A stretch of 64,000 nt of DNA from Pseudomonas huaxiensis. Lineage in GTDB: Bacteria > Pseudomonadota > Gammaproteobacteria > Pseudomonadales > Pseudomonadaceae. The stretch's first letter is position 1, and every line of letters starts with the position of its first letter. Of this stretch, positions 54,771 through 63,204 are shown in pieces. The position numbers and the translations under genes were made by a program. The notes beneath the pieces were generated by a model, which saw only the letters and a list, made by a program, of their open reading frames with translations, was not told the origin of the DNA and searched no databases. The stretch spans positions 1-64,000 of the forward strand of contig NZ_QKVL01000010.1 in the NCBI RefSeq assembly GCF_003231275.1, in the 5' to 3' direction.

Positions 54771-55436
54771 ATGGCCCCGCGTATCAAGACCCGCGAGCGC
54801 ATCGTGCAAAACAGCCTGGAGCTGTTCAACCAGCAGGGCGAGCGCAGCGTCAGTACCAACCACATCGCCGCGCATATGGAAATCTCGCCCGGCAACCTCT
54901 ACTACCACTTCGCCAACAAGCAGGAAATCATTGCCGAGTTGTTCAGTCAGTATGAAGAACAGGTGGAAAGTTTCCTGCACCCGCCCAAAGGCCGCCTGGC
55001 CACGGTCGAGGACAAGCGCTTCTACTTGAAGGCGATCCTCGCGGCGATGTGGAACTACCGCTTCCTGCACCGCGATCTCGAACACCTGCTCGACAGCGAC
55101 AAGGAACTGGCTGCCCGCTACCGGCGCTTTTCCCAGCGTTGCCTGTTGCAGGGCCAGGCCATTTACACCGGCTTTGTCGAGGCAGGCATCCTGGCGATGA
55201 ACACGGTGCAGATCGAGTCGCTGACCCTCAACGCCTGGATCATCCTCACGTCCTGGGTCCGCTTTCTCTGCACCACCCGGGAAAACGCCGCGCATTTGAG
55301 TGAAGAAGCCATCAAGCGCGGCGTTTATCAGGTGCTGGTGCTGGAGCTCGGTTTCGTCACCGCCACGGCGCGCCCGGCGGTGGACGCGCTCTGCGAAGAA
55401 TTCTACGTACCGCTGCAGCAGGCGCTGGAGCAGTAA
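54771..55436 (+). CDS. TetR-family transcriptional regulator
   Basis: A 221-residue TetR protein. The N-terminal DNA-binding domain (residues about 5-55) reads TRERIVQNSLELFNQQGERSVSTNHIAAHMEISPGNLYYHFANKQEIIAELF. The rest is helical ligand-binding core. It is divergent from the ALDH/TAT lipoprotein/GMC cluster and likely represses it; a perfect dyad lies in the 164-bp gap. The start MAPRIKTRERI is chosen for its usual distance to the helix-turn-helix. A sulfurtransferase gene follows on the same strand after 29 bp and may be co-transcribed. Confidence 0.9.
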   Translation: MAPRIKTRERIVQNSLELFNQQGERSVSTNHIAAHMEISPGNLYYHFANKQEIIAELFSQYEEQVESFLHPPKGRLATVEDKRFYLKAILAAMWNYRFLHRDLEHLLDSDKELAARYRRFSQRCLLQGQAIYTGFVEAGILAMNTVQIESLTLNAWIILTSWVRFLCTTRENAAHLSEEAIKRGVYQVLVLELGFVTATARPAVDALCEEFYVPLQQALEQ

Positions 55437-55465
55437 CGCCCCGTTCAATCGATATGGAGACTGTC

Positions 55466-56320
55466 ATGCCTCACGCGCAACTGATTGCACCCCGGCAACT
55501 GGCGGAACGCCTCGGCGAGCCGAAGCTGGTGATTCTCGATTGTCGTTTTGCCCTGGAAGATCCGGATTACGGCCAGCGCAGCTATGCCGAGGGGCATATT
55601 GCCGGGGCGCATTTCGCCGATCTGGAGCGCGACCTGAGCGCGCCAGTGGTCAAGGGTGTGACCGGACGCCATCCGCTGCCGCAACCGGAGCGGTTGATCG
55701 AGCGCCTGCAGCAATGGGGAATCGATAACGACAGCGATGTGGTGCTCTATGACGATGGCCCTGGCGCATTCGCCGCGCGGGCCTGGTGGTTGCTCGCCTG
55801 GCTGGGCAAGCGCAGCGGTGTGTACCTGCTCGATGGCGGCCTCAAGGCCTGGCACGCGGCGGGCCTGCCGCTGAGCCTGGATCTGGCGGACAAGCGCGAA
55901 GGCACGTTCAGCGGCGAGCCGGATTCGGCGTTGCTGATCAGTGCCGAGCAACTGCGCGAGCGCCTGGGCGACCCGGCGCTGACCTTGCTCGACGCCCGCG
56001 CCCTGCCGCGTTTTCGCGGGGAAGTGGAGCCGATCGACCCGGTGGCTGGGCACATCCCCGGCGCGCAATGCGCGGCGTTTACCGACAACCTGGGTGCCGA
56101 TGGCCGTTTCCTGCCCGCCGACCAGCTCAAGGCACGCTTCGCCAAACTGATCGGCGCGCGCAAGCCGGAGTCACTGGTGGCCTACTGCGGTTCCGGGGTT
56201 ACTGCCTGCCACAACCTGTTTGCGCTGAGCCTGGCCGGCTATCCGCTGGCGCCGCTGTACGCGGGGTCGTGGAGCGAGTGGATCAATAATCCGCAGCATC
56301 AAATCGCGACCGGCGATTAA
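55466..56320 (+). CDS. Two-domain rhodanese / 3-mercaptopyruvate sulfurtransferase
   Basis: A 284-residue sulfurtransferase with two rhodanese domains. The first, about 1-140, is non-catalytic; the second, about 160-284, carries the active Cys. The active-site loop is LVAYCGSGVTACHN; CGSGVTA is the 3-mercaptopyruvate sulfurtransferase signature, rather than the CRKGVT form of thiosulfate rhodanese. Other motifs are LVILDCRFALEDPDYGQRSYAEGHIAGAHF and ARALPRFRGEVEPIDPVAGHIPGA. It transfers sulfane sulfur in the cytosol. GGAG sits 6 bp before the ATG at 55466; an upstream ATG at 55454 overlaps that ribosome site. It overlaps the convergent hydrolase gene by 4 bp. Confidence 0.88.
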   Translation: MPHAQLIAPRQLAERLGEPKLVILDCRFALEDPDYGQRSYAEGHIAGAHFADLERDLSAPVVKGVTGRHPLPQPERLIERLQQWGIDNDSDVVLYDDGPGAFAARAWWLLAWLGKRSGVYLLDGGLKAWHAAGLPLSLDLADKREGTFSGEPDSALLISAEQLRERLGDPALTLLDARALPRFRGEVEPIDPVAGHIPGAQCAAFTDNLGADGRFLPADQLKARFAKLIGARKPESLVAYCGSGVTACHNLFALSLAGYPLAPLYAGSWSEWINNPQHQIATGD

Positions 56321-57321
56321 CGCCCCGCCTGCTGCGCCAGCCACTCGGGGATACGCCGTTCCAGGTAGTACCCCGGCTGGCGCAGACTGCCATCGATAAA
56401 GCCGACATGACCGCCATGAGCGTGCAGCTCAAGGTGGGTGCTAGTAGCCAGCTCACAGGCTTCGGGAAGGCTGTGGCTGAACACGAACGGGTCGTCGCGG
56501 GACTGGATGATCAGCGTCGGTGTGCGGTTTTCGCCGAGGTAGTAGCGGCTGGACGAGCGCTTGTAATAGTCGTTGGCGTCATCGAATCCGTTGAGCGGGG
56601 CGGTGACGCGTCCGTCGAAGTCCCAGAAGGTGCGCAGGTTGGTCAGCGGCCCGAGCCGCGCCAGAGTTTCCAGGCTTTCGTGCTGACCATGGTGCTGGAA
56701 GTGTCGCTCCTTGTTCTTCAGGTAGGTGATCATTTCGCGAATGAAATGCGCCTGGTAGACCCGCGAGAAGCCCAGGCCGATGCGGTCGGCGCACTGGTCC
56801 AGGCGAAACGGTACCGACACCGCCACGGCAGCCTGCAACTGGCTTGCCGATCCAGTCTCGCCCAGGTACTTGAGCAGCACATTCCCGCCCAATGAATAAC
56901 CGACCGCGTACAGCGGCGCCGACGGCCGCTGGGCCCGCAGGTGCGCGATCACTTCGGCCAGGTCTTCGCTGGCGCCGGAGTGGTAGCTGCGCGGCAGCAG
57001 GTTCGGCTCGCCTGAGCAACCGCGCCAGTTCACCGCCACGCTGGCCCAGCCGCGGGCGTTCAGCACGTGCTGCAGGCCAAGCACGTAATGTGAGGAGGAC
57101 GAGCCGGTGAGTCCGTGCAGCACCAGCACCAGGGGCGCGGTGTTGTCGTGGGGGCCGCTCCAGTCCAGATCGAGGAAATCGCCGTCGCTCAGCCACACGC
57201 GTTCTCGCTGGTGCTCCAGTGCTGTCGACTTGCGCCACAGTGGACCCCAGAGGGTTTGCAGGTGAGGGTTGCGAAGTCCTGTCGCGGGGCTGAAGGGCAG
57301 GACGGGGGACGTGGACATCAT
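56317..57321 (-). CDS. YheT-family alpha/beta hydrolase
   Basis: A 334-residue hydrolase. N-terminal LRNPHLQTLWGPLWRK and LVLVLHGLTGSSSSHYVLGLQHVLNARGWASVAVNWRGCSGEPN are diagnostic of the YheT family. The nucleophile elbow is GYSLGGNVLLKYLGE, the acid is in IIQSRDDPFV, and the histidine in LHAHGGHVGFIDG. The enzyme is cytosolic; related proteins have esterase activity but no agreed substrate. The 3' end overlaps the convergent sulfurtransferase gene. It lies 90 bp from the rsmD stop on the same strand. Confidence 0.87.
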   Translation of the reverse strand: MMSTSPVLPFSPATGLRNPHLQTLWGPLWRKSTALEHQRERVWLSDGDFLDLDWSGPHDNTAPLVLVLHGLTGSSSSHYVLGLQHVLNARGWASVAVNWRGCSGEPNLLPRSYHSGASEDLAEVIAHLRAQRPSAPLYAVGYSLGGNVLLKYLGETGSASQLQAAVAVSVPFRLDQCADRIGLGFSRVYQAHFIREMITYLKNKERHFQHHGQHESLETLARLGPLTNLRTFWDFDGRVTAPLNGFDDANDYYKRSSSRYYLGENRTPTLIIQSRDDPFVFSHSLPEACELATSTHLELHAHGGHVGFIDGSLRQPGYYLERRIPEWLAQQAGR

Positions 57322-57411
57322 TGTTTCACTCGGGGAACACGCGGCAGGCCTGATTACCAGTGTAAGTGCTGGCTCGGGCGCCTGCCGCGCGAGATGACGG
57401 ACAAATGACGG

Positions 57412-57993
57412 TCAGCCGCGTTCCCACAGTGCGTAGTACACCTGACCAGCTTTTTTCTCGCGGTGCAGGCGCCAGTTGCCTGGCAGGTTCAGCGACGAAG
57501 GCGACGTCTCGCTCTCGGTATAGATCCAGGCGCGATCGGCCAGCCAGCCGCGCTCTTCGAGCAGGGCGCAGGTGCTTGGCAGCAGGTCCTGGTGGAACGG
57601 CGGGTCGAGGAACACCACGTCGAAGGCCAGTTTCGGCTCACCCTGCAGGTAGCGCTGGGCATCGCTCTGGAACACCTGGCCACGTGGGCAGCGCAGTAGT
57701 TCGAGGTTCTGCCGCAGGCTGGCGATGGCCGCGGAGTTGCTGTCCAGCGCCACGGAGTCGCCGGCCCCGCGGGACAGGGCTTCCAGGTACAAGGCGCCGC
57801 TGCCGGTGAAGGCATCCAGCACCTTGGCGCCTTCGATGTGTGCGGCAAGCCAGTTGAACACGGTTTCCCGCACCCGGTCCGGTGTCGGGCGCAGACCGGG
57901 GGCACTGGGGAAGCTCAGGCGACGGCTGCGCCATTCGCCGGCGATGATGCGCAACTGGCCTGGGCCCGTTTGCGGCTTGGATGGACTGGCCAT
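57412..57993 (-). CDS. rsmD: 16S rRNA (guanine966-N2)-methyltransferase
   Basis: A 193-residue SAM-dependent methyltransferase acting on G966 of 16S rRNA. N-terminal LRIIAGEWRSRRLSFPSAPGLRPTPDRVRETVFNWL is diagnostic, the SAM-binding motif is VLDAFTGSGALYLEALSRGA, and the catalytic DPPF lies in VVFLDPPFHQD. The length is as expected (E. coli 198). Its ATG overlaps the stop of the M16 gene by one base (TAATG), so the three genes (M16, M16, rsmD) form one translationally coupled unit. Confidence 0.94.
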   Translation of the reverse strand: MASPSKPQTGPGQLRIIAGEWRSRRLSFPSAPGLRPTPDRVRETVFNWLAAHIEGAKVLDAFTGSGALYLEALSRGAGDSVALDSNSAAIASLRQNLELLRCPRGQVFQSDAQRYLQGEPKLAFDVVFLDPPFHQDLLPSTCALLEERGWLADRAWIYTESETSPSSLNLPGNWRLHREKKAGQVYYALWERG

Positions 57994-59468
57994 TAATGCT
58001 CCGGTACGCCGAGCGGCTGCTCGGCGGGTTTATCGAGGGGTGGTGGCAGCGGCTGCTGCGGCACCTTGGGGCCGGCGGTGACGATTACCAGTTTGTCAGC
58101 CGACAGGTGGCGGTTCAGCGCGTCGCGAACCTGTTCCACGGTCAGTTCCTGAGACTGGCGCATGTAGTCTTCGAGGTAGGTCAGCGGCAGATTATAGAAG
58201 CCGATGGCACCCAGTTGGCCGACGATGCTCGCGTTGCTGGCGTTGGACAGCGGGAAGCTGCCAGCCAGTTCACGCTTGGCGTCGTCCAGTTCCTGTTGGG
58301 TCGGGCCGGTCTTCAGGTAGTCGCTGAGGAGGTCCTGCACCAGCTTGAGGGTGCCTTCGCTGAGTTCCGCGCGGGTCTGCAGGTTGATCATGAACGGCCC
58401 TTGCGCCTGCATCGGCACGAAGGTGGAGTAGACGCCGTAGGTCAGCCCGCGTTTCTCGCGCACTTCGCTCATCAGACGGGTGCCGAACGAGCCGCCGCCG
58501 AGGATCTGGTTACCCAGCGAGAGGGCGGCGTAGTCAGGGTCGTTGCGGTCGATGCCCAACTGCGCCAGCAGCAGGTGCGTCTGCTTGGACGGGAAGTCGA
58601 TGTGCGTCGCGCCAGCCTTGGGCTGGGCGGGCGCTTCGACCTTGGCCAGCGCCGGGCCTTTCGGCAGCGCGGCGGACACTTGCGAAGCAATGGCCTCGGC
58701 GTCGGCGCGGCTGAGGTCACCGACCAGGGCGATCACCGTGTTGCTGGCGGTGTAGGCCTTGGCGTGGAAGGCGCGCAGCTGCTCCAGGGTGATCGGCGGA
58801 ATGGTCTTGGCGGTGCCGTCGCTCGGGTGGCCATAAGGGTGCTGGCCGTACAGGCGCGCGAACAGTTCCTGGCTGGCGAGCTTGCCGGGGTTCTGCTTCT
58901 GGTACTCGAAGCCGGCGAGGATCTGGTTCTTGATCCGGGCCAGGGCGTCTTTCGGGAAGGTCGGCTTGCCCACCACTTCGGCGAACAGCTTCAACGCCGG
59001 CTCGCGCTTGTCGGCAGCGCTCAGGCTGCGCAGCGAGGCTACCGCCATGTCGCGGTAGGCGCCGTTGCCGAAGTCGGCGCCCAGGCCTTCGAAGCCTTGG
59101 GCGATGGCGCTGACGTCCTTGCCGGCCACACCCTCATTGAGCATGGCGTTGGTCAACGAGGCGATGCCGGGCGTGGCGCCGTCATGGCTGCTGCCGGCGG
59201 CGAAGGTCAGGCGCAGGTCGAACATCGGCAATTCGTGGGCTTCGACAAACAGCACCCGGGCGCCTTCGGCGGTGTTCCAGGTCTGGATGTTAAGGGCGCG
59301 GTGGCTTGGTGCCTTGCCATCCAGCTCGGCCAGCGATTGCAGGGTGTTGGTCGGCTTGGCTGCGGAGGCCGGGGTGCTGTCGGCGTAGGCGGGCGCGGCG
59401 AGGGCTACGGCCAGCGCGAGAATGCCGAGGCCCTTGAGGTTGAAGCGGGGCAGGGTCTGCTGGCTCAT
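57993..59468 (-). CDS. M16 family peptidase-like subunit, non-catalytic
   Basis: A 491-residue protein with a signal peptide (FNLKGLGILALAVALAAPAYA) and the two-lobe M16 fold. The zinc site HxxEH is missing: the expected place reads SSHDGATPGIASLTNAMLNEG. By contrast the R/Y pair typical of the partner subunit is present in EVREKRGLTYGVYSTF. It is therefore probably the regulatory half that combines with the catalytic protein encoded just upstream, as in PqqL/pitrilysin-like heterodimers. The genes overlap by 4 bp on one side (ATGA) and 1 bp with rsmD on the other. The likely location is the periplasm. Confidence 0.88.
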   Translation of the reverse strand: MSQQTLPRFNLKGLGILALAVALAAPAYADSTPASAAKPTNTLQSLAELDGKAPSHRALNIQTWNTAEGARVLFVEAHELPMFDLRLTFAAGSSHDGATPGIASLTNAMLNEGVAGKDVSAIAQGFEGLGADFGNGAYRDMAVASLRSLSAADKREPALKLFAEVVGKPTFPKDALARIKNQILAGFEYQKQNPGKLASQELFARLYGQHPYGHPSDGTAKTIPPITLEQLRAFHAKAYTASNTVIALVGDLSRADAEAIASQVSAALPKGPALAKVEAPAQPKAGATHIDFPSKQTHLLLAQLGIDRNDPDYAALSLGNQILGGGSFGTRLMSEVREKRGLTYGVYSTFVPMQAQGPFMINLQTRAELSEGTLKLVQDLLSDYLKTGPTQQELDDAKRELAGSFPLSNASNASIVGQLGAIGFYNLPLTYLEDYMRQSQELTVEQVRDALNRHLSADKLVIVTAGPKVPQQPLPPPLDKPAEQPLGVPEH

Positions 59469-60817
59469 TGGGCGCGCTCCTCGGGCAGTACATGGGCGAT
59501 GCTCAGGCGCTCGCGGGTGAAGTAGGTGCGCGCGGCGTTCTGGATGTCCGCGGGGGTCACGCTTTTCAACTCGTCCAGCTCGTTGTCGATCAGTTTCCAG
59601 GACAGGCCTACCGTCTCCAGTTGGCCGATGGTGGTGGCCTGGCTGCTGATGGAGTCGCGGTCGTAGACCAGGCCGGCGATCACCTGGGCGCGCACGCGCT
59701 CCAGCTCTTCGGCGCTTGGCGGTGTGGTCTTCAGTTCGTCGAGCAACTGCCAGATGCCGGTTTCGACCTGAGCGAGGGTCTTTTTCTTCTGCGTGTTCGG
59801 CGTTGCCGAGAGCACGAACAGGCTGTCACCACGGGTGAACGGGTCGTAGCGGGTCGATGCGCCGGCCACCAGTTCCTGACCGCGCTCCAGGCGGCTGGCC
59901 ATGCGGGCGCTGTAGCCGCCGTCGAGCAGGGCCGAAATCAGGCGCAGGGCGTGCACTTCACGGGGATTCTTCGCGGTGGCCAGGCCTGGCACATTGAAGC
60001 CGTAGATCAGGCTCGGCAGTTGCGTGCGCACATGCACGGTCAACTGGCGCTGGCCGGGTTCGGCCAGTTCCAGCGGCAGCTTGGTCGGCGGCAGGGGACG
60101 TTTCGGGATGCCGGCGAACCAGCGGTCGGCGAGTTTGCGCACTTCATCGACGGTGATGTCGCCGACTACCACCAGGGTGGCGTTGTTCGGTGCGTACCAG
60201 GATTCGTACCAGTGACGCAGTTCTTCGACCTTCATGCGTTGCAGGTCGGCCATCCAGCCGATGGTCGGCGTGTGGTAGCCGCTGGCCGGGTAGGCCATTG
60301 CCTTGAACAGCTCGAATGCCTTGGAGCCGGGGTTGTCGTCGGTGCGCAGGCGACGCTCTTCCTTGATGACCTCGATTTCGCGGCTGAACTCGTCGGCCGG
60401 CAGGCGCAGGCTGGCCATGCGGTCGGCTTCCAGTTCCAGGGCGACGTTCAGGCGGTCACGGGCCAGGACCTGGTAATAAGCGGTGTAATCGTCGCTGGTG
60501 AAGGCGTTTTCCTCGGCGCCGAGGTCGCGCAGGATGCGCGAGCCCTCGCCGGGGCCAACCTTCTCGCTGCCCTTGAACATCATGTGCTCAAGAGCGTGGG
60601 ACAGGCCGGTCTGGCCCGGTGTCTCGTAGCTGGAGCCGACCTTGTACCAGACCTGCGAAACCACCACCGGGGCGCGATGGTCTTCGCGCACTACGACTTT
60701 CAGGCCGTTGTCGAGGATGAATTCGTGGGTGGGTTGCGGGTCGGCGGCGAAGGCCGCCAGGGGCAGGCAAATCGTGCTGAGCAGCAGGCCAGCGGCACGG
60801 CGGGCTAGAGCATTCAT
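59465..60817 (-). CDS. M16 family zinc metalloprotease, catalytic subunit
   Basis: A 450-residue periplasmic protease with signal peptide MNALARRAAGLLLSTICLPLAAFA. The zinc site is HALEHMMFKGSEK (HxxEH, in TGLSHALEHMMFKG), with the third ligand Glu downstream in ALELEADRMASLRL. The rest is the M16 beta-alpha fold. It probably works together with the following non-catalytic homologue in the closed chamber typical of M16 dimers, degrading short peptides. The ATG at 60817 is preferred over a start at 60847 because the signal peptide begins there. It is divergent from ftsY with 234 bp between. Confidence 0.9.
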   Translation of the reverse strand: MNALARRAAGLLLSTICLPLAAFAADPQPTHEFILDNGLKVVVREDHRAPVVVSQVWYKVGSSYETPGQTGLSHALEHMMFKGSEKVGPGEGSRILRDLGAEENAFTSDDYTAYYQVLARDRLNVALELEADRMASLRLPADEFSREIEVIKEERRLRTDDNPGSKAFELFKAMAYPASGYHTPTIGWMADLQRMKVEELRHWYESWYAPNNATLVVVGDITVDEVRKLADRWFAGIPKRPLPPTKLPLELAEPGQRQLTVHVRTQLPSLIYGFNVPGLATAKNPREVHALRLISALLDGGYSARMASRLERGQELVAGASTRYDPFTRGDSLFVLSATPNTQKKKTLAQVETGIWQLLDELKTTPPSAEELERVRAQVIAGLVYDRDSISSQATTIGQLETVGLSWKLIDNELDELKSVTPADIQNAARTYFTRERLSIAHVLPEERAQ

Positions 60818-61051
60818 TCGTAGTTCAACCTGTTGGGCTGCCCGCATGGCCTTAGCGTCGGCGGGCTAGGAGGTGCTAGGATACTGATCCGGTTGCCTGG
60901 CGACCATGCCTGTCGAGGATGTCGCCGCAAAGGCCCCCCGACAAAATAGACGACGCGCACGAACGAGCCGGATTTAAAAGAGTCTCTTCTGCGTTAAAAG
61001 AATTCTGACGCGCCAAGCAGGCGCATCGCCACCCTGAGATAGCCGTCTTCC

Positions 61052-62536
61052 ATGTTTGGTTCCAACGACGACAAGAAAACGCCGGCTGCGCCCGGCGAAA
61101 AGAAAGGCCTGTTCGGCTGGCTGCGCAAGAAGCCCCAGCAACCTGTTGTCGAACAGCCTGAAAGCCCCGCCCCGATCGCTCCCGAGCCCGCTCCTGCCGT
61201 TGTGCCGGAGCCTCAGGTCAGTGCGGCGCCGGCCATCGCCCCTGAAGTGCTGGCTCCGGTTGCACCTGAAGCGCCGCTCGCCGCGCCGTCCAGCCTGGTG
61301 CTGCCGGTGCCGGAAGAGCCGGTCGCGCTGGTGCCTGACCTCGAACCTCACCAGCCACCGGTCATTCCCGAGCGGCCGCTTGACGTTGTGCATGTCGAGC
61401 CCGAGCCCGAGCCGCAGCCCGCGCCAATCCCGCAACCCGAGCCTGTTCAGGTCGCGCCTGCTCCCGAGCCAGTTGCGCCGATCGTCGAGCCTGCTCCGGT
61501 GGTTGTCGCTGCGGCTCCCGCTCCTGCTCCCGTTCAAGCCCCGGCTCCGGTGGTCGAAGCGGTTGTCGAGCCTGCGCCAGCTCCCGCGCCTGTAGAAGAA
61601 GCCAAGACCGGCTTCTTCTCCCGCCTCAAACAAGGCCTGTCGAAGACCAGCGCCAGCATCGGCGAGGGCATGGCCAGCCTGTTCCTCGGCAAGAAAGCCA
61701 TCGATGACGACCTGCTCGATGAAATCGAAACCCGTCTGCTGACCGCTGACGTCGGTGTCGAGGCCACGTCGCTGATCGTGCAGAACCTGACCCAGAAAGT
61801 CGCCCGCAAGCAACTGGCGGACGCCGACGCGCTGTACAAATCGCTGCAGGACGAGCTCGCAGGGCTGCTCAAGCCAGTGGAGCAACCGCTGCGGATTCAG
61901 TCGCAGAACAAACCGTTCGTCATCCTGGTGGTTGGCGTCAACGGCGCCGGCAAGACCACCACCATCGGCAAGCTGGCCAAGAAGCTCCAGCTCGAAGGCA
62001 AGAAAGTCATGCTGGCCGCCGGTGACACCTTCCGCGCTGCGGCGGTGGAGCAGTTGCAGGTCTGGGGTGAGCGCAACAACATCCCGGTCATCGCCCAGCA
62101 CACCGGCGCCGACTCGGCCTCGGTAATCTTCGATGCCGTGCAGGCCGCCAAGGCCCGTGGTGTCGATGTGCTGATCGCCGACACCGCCGGCCGCCTGCAC
62201 ACCAAAGACAACCTGATGGAAGAGCTGAAGAAGGTTCGCCGGGTGATCGGCAAGCTCGACGCCGATGCGCCACATGAAGTGTTGCTGGTGCTCGACGCCG
62301 GCACTGGCCAGAACGCCATCAACCAGGCCAAGCACTTCAACCAGAGCGTTGAACTGACTGGCCTGGCCCTGACCAAGCTGGACGGCACCGCCAAGGGCGG
62401 GGTGATTTTCGCCTTGGCCAAGCAGTTCAGTCTGCCCATTCGCTATATTGGCGTAGGTGAAGGCATCGACGATCTGCGCGCGTTCGAAGCAGAATCCTTC
62501 GTTAAAGCACTGTTTGCCGAGCGGGAGCATCCATGA
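61052..62536 (+). CDS. ftsY: Signal recognition particle receptor
   Basis: A 494-residue membrane-associated GTPase that docks SRP-ribosome complexes at the Sec translocon. The N-terminal A domain (about residues 1-185) is very low complexity, rich in Pro, Ala, Val and Glu (repeats such as [12 protein letters not shown] and PAPAPVEE), unlike the charged A domain of E. coli. The NG domain follows: helical N (about 190-280), then G1 [35 protein letters not shown] and [10 protein letters not shown]. It overlaps ftsE by 4 bp (ATGA), so ftsY-ftsE-ftsX is one operon. Confidence 0.96.
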   Translation: MFGSNDDKKTPAAPGEKKGLFGWLRKKPQQPVVEQPESPAPIAPEPAPAVVPEPQVSAAPAIAPEVLAPVAPEAPLAAPSSLVLPVPEEPVALVPDLEPHQPPVIPERPLDVVHVEPEPEPQPAPIPQPEPVQVAPAPEPVAPIVEPAPVVVAAAPAPAPVQAPAPVVEAVVEPAPAPAPVEEAKTGFFSRLKQGLSKTSASIGEGMASLFLGKKAIDDDLLDEIETRLLTADVGVEATSLIVQNLTQKVARKQLADADALYKSLQDELAGLLKPVEQPLRIQSQNKPFVILVVGVNGAGKTTTIGKLAKKLQLEGKKVMLAAGDTFRAAAVEQLQVWGERNNIPVIAQHTGADSASVIFDAVQAAKARGVDVLIADTAGRLHTKDNLMEELKKVRRVIGKLDADAPHEVLLVLDAGTGQNAINQAKHFNQSVELTGLALTKLDGTAKGGVIFALAKQFSLPIRYIGVGEGIDDLRAFEAESFVKALFAEREHP

Positions 62537-63204
62537 TTCGATTCGAACAGGTCGCCAAGCGTTATCCGAATGGTCACGTTGGCCTGCATGAGTTGAGTTT
62601 TCGGGTACGGCGGGGCGAATTTCTGTTCGTGACCGGTCACTCCGGTGCCGGCAAGAGCACGTTGTTGCGCCTGCTGCTGGCCATGGAGCGTCCGACCAGC
62701 GGCAAATTGCTGCTGGCCGGCCAGGATCTGGGCCAGATCACCAATGCGCAGATCCCGTTCCTGCGCCGCCAGATCGGCGTGGTGTTCCAGAATCATCAGT
62801 TGCTGTTCGACCGTACCGTCTTCAATAACGTCGCCCTGCCGTTGCAGATCCTCGGCCTGTCCAAGGTCGAGATCGCCAAGCGGGTCGATTCGGCATTGGA
62901 GCGGGTGGCGCTTTCCGACAAGTCCGCGCTGTTCCCCGGAGACCTGTCCACCGGCCAGCAACAGCGCGTCGGCATCGCCCGCGCCATCGTTCACCGCCCG
63001 GCACTGCTGCTGGCGGACGAACCCACCGGTAACCTCGACCCGCGCCTTGCTGCGGAGATCATGGGTGTTTTCGAAGATATCAACCGCCTGGGCACCAGCG
63101 TGCTGATCGCCAGCCACGACCTGGCACTGATCGCGCGTATGCGCCATCGCATGCTGACGCTGCAGCGCGGTCGCCTGATCGGCGATGGGGAGGCCGGGCA
63201 ATGA
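62533..63204 (+). CDS. ftsE: Cell division ATP-binding protein
   Basis: A 223-residue ABC ATPase that partners FtsX to control septal peptidoglycan hydrolases through EnvC-like factors. Walker A GHSGAGKSTLLRLL, Q-loop in VVFQNHQLLFDRTV, signature LSTGQQQRVGIARAI, Walker B LLLADEPTGNLD, and H-loop ASHDLALIARM are all present. [23 protein letters not shown] is the typical FtsE start. It overlaps ftsY at its start and ftsX at its end by 4 bp each. Confidence 0.96.
   Translation: MIRFEQVAKRYPNGHVGLHELSFRVRRGEFLFVTGHSGAGKSTLLRLLLAMERPTSGKLLLAGQDLGQITNAQIPFLRRQIGVVFQNHQLLFDRTVFNNVALPLQILGLSKVEIAKRVDSALERVALSDKSALFPGDLSTGQQQRVGIARAIVHRPALLLADEPTGNLDPRLAAEIMGVFEDINRLGTSVLIASHDLALIARMRHRMLTLQRGRLIGDGEAGQ

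Noticed and set aside
60974..62530. A 518-codon open frame antisense to ftsY with an Arg/Gly/Asn-rich repeat.
   Set aside because: The repeat is only the complement of the Pro/Glu-rich FtsY A domain.
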